DNA of 64,000 bases. Source: Polytrichum commune (taxonomy: Eukaryota > Streptophyta > Polytrichopsida > Polytrichales > Polytrichaceae). Location of the stretch: NCBI GenBank assembly GCA_950295325.1, contig OX485803.1, positions 36,843,554 to 36,907,553 on the forward strand, in the 5' to 3' direction. Of the stretch, positions 48,479-61,700 are shown in pieces. Within the stretch, counting starts at the first letter, position 1. Each line of letters begins with the position of its first letter. The notes under the pieces are model-generated. The model was not told the origin of the DNA and did not search any database. It saw only the letters and a program-made list of their open reading frames with translations. The position numbers and the translations under genes were made by a program.

Positions 48479-49593
48479 GGCTATTGCCTGGTGATAATCA
48501 AAGAAGAATACTCAAGGGGGTTGGAACTAGAGTGCGAGTGTTTTTTACTCTGATTTTACTATTATCTATGGTGTTTTCTGCAAGTCACTTTCCATTTTGG
48601 CTATAGTCTTACCGTATGTTGAGATTTTGTATTATGGTATTGATATAGACGATGGCATGATAGAAATTGGAGAGAGTGACCATGAGTAAGTGAATATGTT
48701 TTTTATTAAGTGATTGGATTTGAGTTAATCCATGCCATAATGAGAGAGTGAACTGAGAAGTTGCAATTCAGATTCGTTATCTTAGATTGATACATTTGAT
48801 TAGACAAATGCGTATACAGATGGATCTGGTCAAATCATAACCAATCATGTTATTGTGAAGAATTGTTTTGAAGGGATTAATTTTGAGTAATAAGGAAAAG
48901 GCTATAGTCTGTGCATGATATTATTTATGTTTCGAAGGATTATGAGACGATCACCTACATTGGAGTATGAGGAGGCTATGGCCATTCTTAGAAATAAGTA
49001 GAAGAACTACTTGAGTTCGCCAACCCACTGAGAAGACAGATGACCAAGATTGCTTAGCTGTGAAAGACCATAGCCTTGAGATTGTTAAAAGAATTAACAA
49101 ATTACCAAAGGCGTCGTTGTAGTTGGAAGTCGTTTGTATGTGGGCTCTTATAAAAGGTCACTACCCTCATGTGAGTGGAAACTGAAAAGACAATGGCCTT
49201 GGTAAGGTGAAAGGTCATTACTCAAAGACTGTTGGATGTCAAGGGGAGCATAACGTACACACGAGAAGAGAAGATCCAAGACTAGGTCAATAATTGAAAA
49301 TTTTAAATGAGTAATGTGGACTAATAACTTAACAACAAATTAATATGAGGAATTAAGCACATAACTTGAACTATTCTTTTTACATATAGTCACGAAGGAT
49401 TATCAAAGACAATGGCCTATCCATATTGTTGCATCGGTAACTATTAAGAGGCGGAGAAATGTAAGGATTATTGTATAGGTTTTCTCAGTCATATTAAGAG
49501 AAATTAATTAATGAAAGACTATTGCCTATGCCAAAGTGCCCTTGGCTTTGGTACAACAAGACTTTAATGAGCTTTTGATGAAAGACTATTGCC
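48479..49593. repeat. Array of self-complementary 10-mer GRCNATNGYC, array I
   Basis: Nine exact copies found by eye, starting at 48479, 48599, 48900, 48974, 49066, 49189, 49408, 49517 and 49584 (for example GGCTATTGCC, GGCTATAGTC, GACAATGGCC). One-mismatch variants occur at 48648 and later at 50601. Spacing is irregular (67-301 bp) and the sequence between copies is not itself repeated, so this is not an ordinary tandem repeat. The surroundings are purine-rich on the + strand. Confidence 0.8.
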
Positions 49594-51218
49594 GATGATT
49601 GTGCCTACACTTGTGCACCGCATGTTGCGCACCTCTCCATGAGGAGTGCCCAAAACACCCTGGGCACAAGGGGGACCCTGGAGTGACACCCAGGACTTGT
49701 GGCGCCGTTGGTGAGGGCCCCGGGCGTTGAAAACGCCTCCCACCCACGGAGACTAGGAGGCATGAGGGTAAGGTCATGAGCTATGCGTAGCTCATGGTGT
49801 GGTGATTCTAGAATGCTCAAGATCAGCTCAATCGGAGGTGTGACCTAGGAGATATGGCAATTTCAGTGGGGCAATGTCCCGGGACAGCGCCCTGGTACAG
49901 CAGTGGCCTGGGAGTGGCTCCCGGGACTGCCAAGGTTTGAACAGGCATAACTTCCCAAATACTTGCTCAAACGGGGCAAGTGAGGAGTCCATCGGCATCT
50001 ACGTGAAGCGTAGATGAAGATGGAGCGGTCTCTTGTTAGCATCACACATCATACAAGGAAGTTATGATGGTCTGAAGCTGCTGGGGGCTTCTAGGCCCAT
50101 CGGCTAAGGGAAAATGTCTACTTGGCCCCAACTCTTAGTAGGGAGACAAAAAGTTTCTTGACGGTGGGGTAGGGGCCCGACTAGAGTGCTAGAGTCTTAT
50201 ATGGGTGAGGTGGTGTGGCCTCACCCACCAAGGCCGAACGGCACGGCCTTCATGGGCTTTGGTTCAATGTGAGGGCATAGTTGCCTAGTATGCTTCGGGT
50301 TGTTATAGTGTTGCTTCGGCAATGCGATGATCAACATAAGATTGGACTCCCATGGATGGAAGTCCACATCTAAGAATTGGTTACCGATTAAGGGGTGAGT
50401 CTCAAAAGCAAAGTAGGAGGGTTGGTTCCCCTCCCATGAACTATAAGGTCCGGGGTAGGAGGAGCTAACCGTTGCATGGCGGAATGCGAAGGGTTAGCGC
50501 TCGTGACCCTTGCTAGAAATGAAATTGATTAAGATGGTTAAGGGGAATTAACAAGGGTTGTGACACCGCGCCTGGTCCAACTAAAATGAACTCACTGTCA
50601 GTCTATTGCCCGGGTAATTAAAGTGACATGAGAGACCGCCACAATTGCCTGCACTGACATAGGGAGATTCCTAAGTTATCCTTCCCCAATCGTACCCTAA
50701 ATTATTATCCAATTTCAAAAATCAAGTGGTATAACCTTGTATTTGTCCTAATAAAACTTATTTGTGACACCTAGATCATATACAACTCATCTTTTAAGTC
50801 TTCCTCGAGTGTTTTCCTGGGTTTGTTTGTAGCAAAAAAACTAGATTACATTTTGGCATTGCTGCCAAGGAAGGCTTTGGTCGATTTAAGTCCTCGGGGG
50901 GTGCACTGTACTAAACATGTACGAGTATACGTGAGTGCACAGGAGGGGTATTGATTTGGACCTTGCCGTATTACGTATACATATGGTATACATGTTATAA
51001 TTTATAGTTATGTACATATATGGAAGGCCTTTAAAAAATATACAATAATTGTACTTCTATGGTACTGTTACTATACTACATATCATAAGTTTTCATATTG
51101 GATGAAATTAGGATTAACGAGGATTAACGATTTTCGTTAGCAACCTTATAGGGTAGTATGAACCATGTACAAGGTGTCAAGGTCATATCGGGGAAAGAGG
51201 CAGTATTAGGGTTTTGAA
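49594..51218. other. GC-rich stretch and possible Gypsy LTR end with degenerate primer site
   Basis: 49600-50550 is markedly GC-rich (GGCGCCGTTGG, GGGCCCCGGGCG) with no credible gene. Near 50853 TTTGGCATTGCTGCCAAGGA resembles a decayed TGGCGCC-type primer-binding site used by some plant Gypsy elements. If so, 48.1-50.85 kb would be an LTR; that is inference, since no matching second LTR is visible. Confidence 0.35.
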
Positions 51219-52787
51219 ATGATTCGTTCAACTCAAAGTAACAAGGAGATTGGTTTATGTTGGTATCAAAAAGGGGCTAACAACAAGTGGACATATGATC
51301 TTATTGATCATTTGATGGTAGACTTAGAGACAATAATTGCATCGGCTACAATGACATATATTGGTGAATCAAATGTTTATGAGTTACATCCGGGAGATGA
51401 AATTTTTTTCAATGACTTTGCTGATGAAAGCTAGGATATTTTGTTATACATATTATAGGGGTTGATTATTGTTCAAAAGTATATTTGTATACTTATGTTA
51501 ATGACTATATATGAATGGATGTTTTTTGTGTACACATATTGTCACTTGTATATTTATTGTTGCAATTGTATGTGTATTACTTCATTTCACAAAAAATAAC
51601 TTGTATATAGGGGGTTTTTAGAGTATGCAGTGAACGCACGTGATTCTAGGTTTTAATGAAAGGTGCACCCCCCGAGTTTAAGTCTAGGCATATAATTTTG
51701 TTAGGAAATACTAAGAGGCTTGGGACTTGAGTAAAGAGTTAAAATTAAGACTTTTGGCAGTCCAAAAAGTTAGAAAATAAGTTGAGAACTATTTCAAGAA
51801 TATTTTCACAATCATGAGGTAATAATTTGAATTCAATATTACCCCAAGGCCATATGCGTAGAGTTAAAATCAAATGCCCATTTTATGGATCGGTCCAAAG
51901 TATAGTAGTATAGAGGGCATCGGAATTTCTTAAATTATTCTTTTAAAGATAGACCCTTTGGATTGCCCGAAACAAATTTGGAAGAGTTATATCTTATACG
52001 CTTCGAGGAAACCGTTGAAAGAATTGTTAAACAAGTCTATAAATGTCAACTTAAAACACGAGATGACCTATTACCAAAAAAAAAACAGATTGAAAGTACT
52101 TGTCAAACAGAGTCACCTCCACAAATAGTGTGTTGGACTTGCAAAGGTCTAGGGCACTACTCAAGGGATTGTGAAGTAAATAAGCTTAAGTTTAAAGCTA
52201 ACTTTGTGGGAAGATTGAAAGCAAAGTGTTAACCCATACAATTGGGGTACAAACCGATTCCCTATGAGTGTGTTATTTCTAACACTAATGTGTCAACGTT
52301 TAAAATGTGGCCATGGGAGCTCAAACCACAAGAATTGAGCACTCTTGATAGTGAACTATACCAAGGACCACATTTGTTTGATGCTTTATATTGTTTTTAT
52401 AAAGCATCATTTTGGGGAACTGGAATCCATATTGGACCAAATCATCCAATCTATTCAAAAGGAATATTGGCCAATTTCCTTAATTTACCCATTCACCTTC
52501 AAGAATAGATTTTGGAAAAGATCTAGAATAATGGTGAGGGTTTTAATGAAGTGATTATTAACAAAGGATGTATGAGATTGAGTGTGGACCTTAGATTTTT
52601 TATTTTTATTTATAGCCAACATAAAGCCGAAAACTTCCCAATCAATAAATTTGGATATGGTTGTTGGAATGGTGGACAATTTACTGCTTTTGAAGCTCGG
52701 TTTTATTACGGACCCTTTGACCTTTGTGTGAGTGTCAACATACCAAAATTTTTCCAATTCTTCGCTTCAAGGCAAGAATTTTTTTAA
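51219..52787 (+). pseudogene. Degenerate retroelement gag-like fragments
   Basis: Broken open frames at 51219-51434, 51963-52232, 52242-52508 and 52551-52787. The second contains a CCHC zinc knuckle, CWTCKGLGHYSRDC, typical of retroelement gag. The others are unrecognised. Stops and frame changes separate them. Confidence 0.55.
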
Positions 52788-53714
52788 CTTTACAAAATTA
52801 TGCTTGAATGGAAGAAGATGGATTGTGAAATACAATAGATGAAGTAGGATGTAGTGTTTGTTTACGTATGATCATATGCAACTTCCAGACTAGAACCCGC
52901 ACATGAAAGATCACACACACAAATACCCTCAATAAGAAAAACAACCAACGATAAGGCTAGGGAGGATCGTGCAGTTGCTAGAGACTCTCAGAGAAAGAAG
53001 TTTGAAAGGAGAAAGTGTTGATTAAGGTATGTGTAGTAAGTTTTTGCTATGACTTTAAAACAACAAAACCCAGGGAACAAAGTCTCCAGGAAGACTGAGA
53101 TAGTGTCTATAAGGGTTAATGTCACATTGGATTAAGGATTTTAATAACATATTAGGGTCTTTCTTCCTTCATTACTTCTTAATTCCATTTATTTTCCCAC
53201 TCTTAAGGTTCTTTTGTGCTTCCTCAGTAGTGAGTGACTCCGTCCTATCAAAAGGTAATTTTCTATCATTCTATGGTTTCGACATATGTCCGTCGTGAAG
53301 CTCAAAAGCTTGGCAAGTAGTCCTTGGCAATTCGTCAGGACCGAAGTCCGGGGTAATGTCTTTTGCATGCCATAACATCTTTCACAACAAGAATTTGAAC
53401 TTTGCGATAAATTCAAATTAATCATGTTTAATTCAACTTACGGTCTTTCGGCCATTCCTTTCAAAACTGTAACCATCCTCTTCATCTGCCACTTATCTGG
53501 CAACTCATCACCACAAACAACCACAAGATTATATATAATCAATGCATCGACAAATCAGGCGATAATCTTTGATCCAAGCTTAGGATTATTTCCAGCTTAG
53601 AAGGGATGCACCCTCGGTAATGTCTGTAGCAGCTCTTGGTCTGCTATTAAAGATCCTTGTCTGTGCAGTCACTGCATTGGTTTCACACCAGGTAATGTCT
53701 AGTACCCATGCCCA
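52788..53714. other. No gene recognised between retroelement fragments
   Basis: AT-rich, no domain or repeat partner seen. It may be retroelement non-coding sequence. Confidence 0.35.
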
Positions 53715-54791
53715 GGCTATAGTCTATCATGCTAGCCTCTCGGTACCCTTTCCCTCTCAGGGACACACCTGTAAAGCCTATAGTCTAGCCAGTCTTCTCC
53801 TCTTCCGACTCCGCCTCTCTCAACGGCCATGAAGACTATTGCTCTCCTTCTCCTGTTAATTGCCTCACTGGTTACATGTAGGCGATAGCCAAATAACACA
53901 GGCGATGGCCTTTCTTGAACTCCTTACCTTCTCTGACCTTCCGTCTTCTTTCCCTCTCTCTCTCTATGCTGGCTATGGCCTTTATCTTGTCTCTACCCTG
54001 CTGGTCTCTTCCCAGACTCTACCTTTCACTCGCCTAATTGCCAATGCTCCCTGTAGCTTCCTACGGCTATTGCCCAGATACTTACGCTCAATGTCTATAG
54101 CCCTTTGTCCTCACTTCGGACTTGAAGGACCCACTTTCTTGACCATGGCCACATTCAGACTATTGCCCTTGCCTTCACTCACTGACAATAGCCTCTCCCT
54201 TCTACTTCAGACTCAAAGAAACTTCTCACTTGCCTATGGCCCTTCTCAAATTTTGACCATTGCTCTTACGACAATCTTTCTCTCAAAGCTCATCGCCCTC
54301 TTGGCTGATAATATATCTATTTTAGCACGCAAGACTATTGCCAAACATCACACAAGATACTTTCTTTATTCCTGCACACACTCATACAACAACTACTTCA
54401 AAGACACTTGCATTTCCAAGATACTTTACTCCAACTGTAAAAAGTTCCAAGGTCACTTAGAGTCCGAATCACTCGGCTCTTCTCCCTATGTCTATTCCTA
54501 AAAGCATATTGCCAGGCTAAGTGTTTATGGCCGAACTCAATCACTGAGCTTCGACGTTCACTGCCTATTGCTAATCTATGCTGAGGCTACGTCAGATTCT
54601 ACTGCATTGGAAAAATAGCCTGTCTTAGCAATGGCCAGCCTCCTCCCTATAAGCGGAGGAGAAGATGGTGGTTACAACCGCCTGCCCACTGGCTATTGCC
54701 CTAGGTTCACACTGGCTAATTGCCCTTGAGTGACTATTGCTATTACTAATCACTAATTTAGCAAGTTGGGCTTCGAAGCCAGGCGATTGCC
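53715..54791. repeat. Array of self-complementary 10-mer GRCNATNGYC, array II
   Basis: Eleven exact copies found by eye, starting at 53715, 53881, 53901, 53971, 54065, 54141, 54158, 54184, 54333, 54691 and 54782. Many one-mismatch copies occur between them (for example near 53776, 53834, 54093, 54259, 54732) and one 11-mer variant GGCTAATTGCC near 54714. The sequence between copies is pyrimidine-rich on the + strand, opposite to array I. A 213-codon open frame at 53860-54501 crosses the array; its composition follows the pyrimidine bias and I do not regard it as a gene. Confidence 0.82.
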
Positions 54792-54899
54792 CAAAAATCG
54801 AGCTTACAGTATGTCCTTAAACTGCAAAATGAAAAACATGATATTGAATTTAGTGTAGAGAGTCAGATACCTATAGAGAATAGAGGTCACGAGGAGGGA

Positions 54900-56420
54900 T
54901 TGTCACCTCTTAAACCACAACAACTACATTTTGGTTCAACCTCAAGGACTTCACAAGAATATGCACTTCAAAATCCTTTGACACCTCTACACTTACCAAT
55001 ATTGGTTTTGCCGCAAACAATACAAACACCACCTCCATTACCTGTGTTTCCCACAATGATGGCTAATGTACCCATGGCCCCAAGGATCATTAATATAGTA
55101 CACATCCCATATTTTCTTGGGAGACCATGATCAGATCCGGATACCCATGTAGCAAAATTTGAAGTTATTTGCGCAGCCAATGATGTCCCGGTTGCTAAAG
55201 TTCAAGAAGTTTTTGTTGTCTCATTACAAGAAGAGGCATTTGCGTAGTATCAATGTCAACCCCCGTTTGTTAATTGGAATGCATTAAAGATTGCATTCCA
55301 AAGCTCATTCTAGACCCTTAGGCTTTGCCACGAGTCTGAAAGAAAAATTGCGTACTGTTAGAATGAACATCATCGAAAGAGTTGATAACTATTATGGAAA
55401 AATGCAAGTCTTGCAATGTATGGGTAATCATCAGTGCCAAGATGATTTCTTGACGAGTACATTTATTGGTGGTTTATATCCTATGGAACTAAGAACTTAT
55501 ATGAAGGAAGGAGCCAACGCTACATATGCACAAGCTTATGCAAGAGCGAAATTTTGGGAGGAATGTAGTTTGGAAAATGAATTGGTCATATACACCAATA
55601 ATACCTATTCCAATAATTCCATTCCTTCACATTCGGGAACTCTTCCCAAAATTGAAAATAATAATTATTATGTCACTGACACACCATACGTGCGAAATTC
55701 GAATGCACCATTGTATACACATCATGCTATTGACAAAACTTCTCAACAAGAACGTGCAAATGCTAAATATGATAATGCCATATGGACTTTGACCAAACAA
55801 TTGTCGAAACTATCAGTAAAGGTAGCCAACAACAAACCTAAGAGACCTCAACCCACAAAAGTACGGCATAATGTATGTTGTCATAACTGTAAAGGTCAAG
55901 GACACCTTGCTAATGAGTGTCCCACCCCAAAGGGATTTAGAACCAACTGTATATTCTATGAAGGGAATCATGCAATCGAAAAGTGTTGGAACCTTAAGCA
56001 ACAAAAAGTTGTTAATCATGTCGATACCAATCAATCTCGTCATTGGCAACAAGAATGAAATGGACCAAGGCCTAATGCCAATTATAACCCTAAGAGGAAC
56101 TTTAATCATCGACCGGTGCCTCTAAATTTTGAAGGTCATTCCATTTGGAATCAACAAAATGTTTTTTCCAATTGGAACGGACCTCCATCTTATAACCAAA
56201 ATTTTAAGAGGTTTGATTTGAACCCAGACGATTCAAAAAAATATCATGTATGTTATAGATGTAAAGAACTTGGTCATTACGCCAACAACTATCCAAATCC
56301 TAAGAAACCACAAGACTATGTTGCTTTGTATGGCAATTGTAAGACAACATGACACCCCATAGATGAGTGTCCCCATCCTAAAAAAGATTATCCCCCCAAT
56401 GAGAAAGATTGGAAAAAGGG
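54900..56420 (+). pseudogene. Gypsy-like gag, broken
   Basis: Pieces in order: SDPDTHVAKFEVICAANDV after a stop near 55130, then after a frameshift near 55290 the frame 55291-56058 (FATSLKEKLRTVRMNIIERV, a gag helical domain), ending with knuckle CCHNCKGQGHLANEC. A further knuckle-like CYRCKELGHYANNY is at about 56250. Several stops and a frameshift show it is dead. Confidence 0.75.
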
Positions 56421-56427
56421 ATAACAT

Positions 56428-57420
56428 GTGAGAATCCAAGATCCAAATGATGACGAAGAGGAAGCTCAAAATGTAAATCATATTCAACATGTCTCTATCC
56501 CATTGTCTAGAGAACATAAAAACAATGTGGTAACTACTAGATCAAAAGCCCCACAAGAGCCCTATCCAATCATTGATGAAAATAGCAGTGAGCCGAGTGT
56601 TGAGAAACTAAGAGATATTATGAACGAGGATGATCCTAGAAACAAATTACTGGTGAAACCTATAGCGGTGCCTATAACCAACTCTACACCCACGGCTTTG
56701 CCGAGAGTAGAATTGGTGCAACCAGTGCCGATATCCTTACCAACACCACCGGCACCTCCCATACCATATACCATTTTGGAGAGAACGCCTTTAGCGACCA
56801 ACTCACATAATGGGCCTATGGAAGTAAGGACCAAACCTACACCTTCTCAAATACCGCATATAAGGAATTTGAAGCCCAAATCAAGTTCGAAACAACCAAG
56901 GGTAATGAAACTAGCTAAAGGACTATAATCTTATGATATAATGAAAGACTTAGATAATCTACGTCCTCATATTACCATGAGACAACTTTTGGCAATCGTG
57001 CCTCAATGTCGTACCACACTTGGTTCGGCTATGATTCGCAAGAGAACCAAAGTTGTGGAAGTCAATGATGTCACTCTAAGTCAGGACCTTGGTGCACTTG
57101 TTGTGGATGTAATCATTGATGGGTTAATGTTAGTTGGGTTCAAGTCGACACGGGATCTAATGTCAATCTCATGAGTATGGAAATAATGGAAGAATTAGGA
57201 CTCACTTATATGGTTCTTACTTTTATCATTCTTAAAATGGCAGATCATACTCGTACCAAGCCCTTAGGTCAATTGCTCCAAGTTCTAGTCCAATTTGTTG
57301 GCATGGAATATAGGATTGATTTCATCATATTCCAAACCACTGACGCTATACAACCCATATTTGGAATATTAGGGAGACCTTGGCTGATTATAGTGGAATT
57401 CTCGCCCAGTTCATAACACT
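56428..57420 (+). pseudogene. Gypsy-like linker and aspartic protease, broken
   Basis: A proline-rich linker frame (56428-56928) is followed by a protease region. VQVDTGSNVNLMSM is read only after a frame change near 57140, then EIMEELGLT, and ILGRPWL near 57370. The DTGS catalytic motif is kept but the frame is not. Confidence 0.7.
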
Positions 57421-57809
57421 ACAACAGTTGCCGAACCCGAACCTCGTAGTAAACAATCATTATTATCAAATCCAAAAAAATGGTTTGCCACATTAAAAGA
57501 AACTAGTGTATAAACAAACTATCTTTTGAAGAAAAATGGGAAGATGCCATGTTCTATTCTAATGCACCTATTAAGAGTTATGTGTCTAAAGATGTTCACA
57601 AAGACATGAATCTAGGAACCAAGGAAGTTCCTAAGATCATTAAAGCGCATGAGAAATTATCCAAGATTGAATGAAAGTATTGGTATAATTTTTTCAAAAG
57701 AAAAATCAAAGTCTTTGCATGGACTTATAAAGACTTGAGAGGAGTCCCTCCCGAACACAAAATCGTACTTGAGGAAGGAACTGCCCCAATATAACAAAGA
57801 CAATATCGT

Positions 57810-58575
57810 ATGAATCCCCAATACTCCTTGATGGTTAAAGAAGAGATAGATAAACTACTCAAAGTAGGGTTCATTTATAAAGTACCTTATAATGAGTGGG
57901 TATCACCTATTGTTGTGGTTCCTAAAAAGAATGGCAAACTAAGGATCTATCGGGATTTTAGAAGATTAAATAGGGTCACAAGGAAAGATTATTGTCCCTT
58001 ATCTTTGACTGATACTATGTTAGATGCAGTAGTGGGATACAAATGTTACTCGTTCATAGACAGATTCTTAGGGTATAATCAAATCCAAATTTTTAAACCA
58101 CATCGTTGGTATACGACCTTTGATACCAACTAGGGCACTTTTGCTTACATTGTGATGCCATTTGGATTATGTAATGCTCCAACCACTCTTCAACGTGTCA
58201 TGACTGAGGCCTTTCAAGAATACATTCGTAAGTTTATGGAAATATTCTTGGATGATTTTGCGGTTTTTGGCAATGAAGAAGATCATGCTGATTATTTCCA
58301 AAAATGTTTTGATAAGTGTATAAAATCTGGTATTTCAATTAATGCGGTTAAGTTTGTTTTTTTTAGTTCCATTTGGCAGGTTAGTAGGACACATTGTGTC
58401 TAAACAAGGAATAGCAATTGATCTTGATAAGATTGCAAGTATTCTTTCTTTACCTATTCCTACCACTGTGACCGAGGTCGAAGGATTCTTTGGACACACT
58501 GGCTATCATCGAAGATTTATTCTTTTGTTATGCAGTGATTTCAAACAGAACTACTTAATAAGGGATACTATATAA
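57810..58575 (+). pseudogene. Gypsy-like reverse transcriptase, broken
   Basis: EEIDKLLKVGFIYKVPYNEWVSPIVVVPKKNGKLR, shown here only as the landmark VVVPKKNGKLRIYRDFRRLN, then SFIDRFLGYNQI, an in-frame TAG at about 58132, and TFAYIVMPFGLCNAP. The active site reads FLDDF. After a frame change comes LVGHIVSKQGIAID. The sequence then jumps to integrase, so RNase H is lost. Confidence 0.85.
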
Positions 58576-59350
58576 GTGGTTTTATCTTAGTAGCCACTAA
58601 TTATCTTACTAAATGGGCAGAGGCTAAAGTCACTTTATAAAATGATAAACATGAGGTAGCCAAGTTTTTGAGAGAAAATATTCTATCCCGATATGGTTGC
58701 CCAAAAAAATTGGTGAATGATCGGGGAACTCACTTTGTGAATGATGTTATCAAGGAACTAACAGATATAACATCAAACATCAACTCACTTCACTGTATCA
58801 CCCACGTGCTAATGGTCAAACTAAAAAAGACCAAAAGAATTTTGTGCAAAATCGTCACTAAGATTGTCCAAAATTCTAAGATTGATTGGGATAGCAAGTT
58901 GTTAGATGCGTTATGGGCTTATCAAACTGCTTATAAAGTGACAATTCAATTTACACCATTCCAATTAATTTATGGCCAAGAGGCTATCCTACCAGTCAAA
59001 CTTGAATTACCCTCGTTACGGATAGCCATTGACGAAAAATTAGGAGAGGATGAATATCTTTAAGAGATAATTGTCATGTTAGAAAATATGGATGAAATAC
59101 GAAATCAAGCCGATTTAAACATGGCAGCCATACAAAAATGGCGTAAAACTTGTTACGAGAGTAAGATGAAATCTAAAACCATTAATGTGGACAATCTTGT
59201 CTTACTGTATGATAGTCGTTTCCAAAATTTTCCAGGCAAATTCAAATTGCATTGGATGGGAGCTTATAAAGTCAAAATAGCTCATGACAGTGGATCATTT
59301 GAGTTGGTAGACTTCGAGGGCATACCTCTTCCTACACGAATCAATGGCTA
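58576..59350 (+). pseudogene. Gypsy-like integrase C-terminal part, broken
   Basis: Starts inside the catalytic core (LVATNYLTKWAEAKVTL, stop), then FLRENILSRYGCPKKLVNDR, a frame break, KKTKRILCKIVTKIVQ, ALWAYQTAYK and PFQLIYGQEAILPV, another stop, then the C-terminal domain with FKLHWMGAYKVK. Integrase lies after reverse transcriptase, which defines Gypsy. No 3' LTR is visible before the direct repeat at 59678. Confidence 0.83.
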
Positions 59351-59677
59351 GCGTTTGAAGAAATATCATACATAACTAAGGCCAGTTATATAAATAAAGT
59401 GAGGGAGAGCCTTGTAATTTTTGTATATATTAAAAGTAATGTTTTAAGCTCTTTTTTACTTTCAAAACTGATTGTGTACAAATTAAACAAAATGTGGAAA
59501 TTATTGGAGGAATAAAAATGTTTTATAAAAGTTCAATATATGAAGATTGTCAGTGGGAATATCAAAATATGCTATGATGAGGACAAACTTGTAATAAGAA
59601 TTATGATGCTAACAAAATAAAAATAAAAAATGGTTTAAGTCCCAAAGAGGGAGCTTACCAAAACCAGTTAGCTAGTT

Positions 59678-60354
59678 CAATTTCCTCGCAAGCAATCGAC
59701 AATTCTTAGGTCATGACCGGTAAGGTGGTTCAAAACTCCTTGGCTTGCAAAAATGAAGGGAAGTTATTACAACAGCTAGGTTAGCCCAAGCACTATCGCA
59801 TTCCCTACTAGAATTCGTCCCAAAAATGGTTTCAAGCTACAAAAAGGTGCAAGTCTTTCGGCTCAAAACCAGAGATGAACAAATGATGTTGGGATTTGCT
59901 CTACACAAACTTTCTCAATTGAGAGGCCTTGACAAACTACAAAGCCTACAGTAACGTCTGGAATTAGCTGCACCAATTTATTTCTACTAGAAAATAATAA
60001 AACTTGAGTGCTAAGGGCCAGTTTACACTATGGACCATGAAGTCGGACCAAGGCGATGTAAGAGCGTTGATTGGTTGTTGAATTTGTCCCGGGACCACTT
60101 TGGTTTACACTAAGGAAAAATGGGAGAGGGACCATGGAGGTCAAGGTCCCTAAAATACGATTTTCAGGGCCTAGTAAATATGCGATGACATGGTCCAACG
60201 GGTATTACGGTGAGAGAGGCAAGAGAGGCAGTATGGTACGAAAAGACAAGGGCCCATGGCAAAAAAAATGTTGTTGTAGTATTTTTTTAATGAATTTTTT
60301 GGGGTACTTAATAGATAACTCTTCCCACTAGGTAAGGCTCACCAATGCACACTT
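59678..60354. repeat. About 677-bp direct repeat, right copy
   Basis: Counterpart of 47013-47690, with a few substitutions and indels. Together the two copies bracket the decayed retroelement region. Confidence 0.85.
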
Positions 60355-61700
60355 GTCAACATCTAGATCATGTAAAGAATCTTGAGAAGCAAGTCCACTC
60401 TCTACGTGCCTAGATCATATCATAGCCCATAAGGCACACATGCATTTCCCATGCCCTACCCCTTAAACTTGCTCCCACATGTCTCATCAAAGAATGTGGG
60501 ACATCTAGATCTCAAGAATTTGAGTGCAGATTTTTTTTTTTTGGTGTACCAACTAAAAAGTTTGAAAGATATTTTCAAGACCTTTCCAACGGTATATTAC
60601 ATGCCCGGAATTTTGTTTAAACTATAGCTGCAAAAACGAAAAAGAAAAATCTGTAGTCTTTTAGTGACTGTAGATCATGTAGTCAAAAGAACCACATTGA
60701 GAAAACGATTGCGGTTCTTTTTCGCATAGTCTTCTAACACACTAATTAAGATATTTAGTATTTGATACACTAAATATTAATAACCCTATGAAAATAAGTA
60801 ACATTAAATGTAAACTCAAACATTGAATATCAACTTGGATTTGCTAACCATCTTGTACTAATCACGATTTCATATCCTAAGAGAAGTGGGCTAGTCGGAA
60901 AAAGTAACCCTTTAAGACCGGTCTATCTTAGTGCGCGACATTACTCTCGTCCCTTGTTCGGAACTGCTTTGACTAGATTCAAGGTTAAACAATTTAGAGG
61001 TGGGAAATACAGTTTCCATCGAATGGAAAAAATAAATTTAAAAAAATAAATAAAAATTGTTTGAGTTTTCTACAACACATCTGTCCCAGCTTTGAGCACT
61101 CACTCACTAATCCAGTTCGACGAGATGGATGTGTCCTAACTTAACTTAGAGCTACATGAAAATTCAGATCTCGGTGAACCAGCAGGTACACTCGTACCTT
61201 CGGGGGATGAAGGCCTCGCGGATGACACTGAAAACTTCATCCTTCTTTATGGGGAAGCCCGCTTGACTACAAATCCCATATTGAGTGCACTTCGCCTTCA
61301 AGGTCTAAAATCCAATATATATGTGCACTTCCAATTAGTAAATAAGCAATTCATTGGGATTTCATTCCGGAAGTGAAACCATCAATGAAGCATGTAATCA
61401 ACTTGGAGGTCAAATAAAATTACAAAATTCTCATTAACATTGAGGTTATAATTTTTTTGACTTACCATTTGAAATTCTCTTTGTCATTCTAAAATGACAC
61501 TTAAATTTAGTGTGCTGATTTAGTATGTATATTTTATAATATTTTAATAACGCCGCCTACTTTCACAAGTATTTATACACATTCAAACCAATTAAGTGTG
61601 ATTTAATGTCATTAAGTCTAATTAATTCTGATGAATCCTATTTAAGCCCAAATAAATCAGAAAAGTGTGCTTACCAAATAAAGTAAGACTAATTAATTAT
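60355..61700. other. Intergenic, nothing recognised
   Basis: AT-rich with homopolymer runs; no domain-bearing frame, RNA gene or internal repeat that I can support. Confidence 0.45.

Noticed and set aside
49586-50045. Minus-strand open frames in the GC-rich stretch
   Set aside because: Short, proline- and glycine-rich because of composition, with no homology.
53860-54501. 213-codon open frame crossing motif array II
   Set aside because: Its Leu/Ser/Thr-rich translation follows from a CT-rich strand, it resembles no family, and it has no introns or partner frames.
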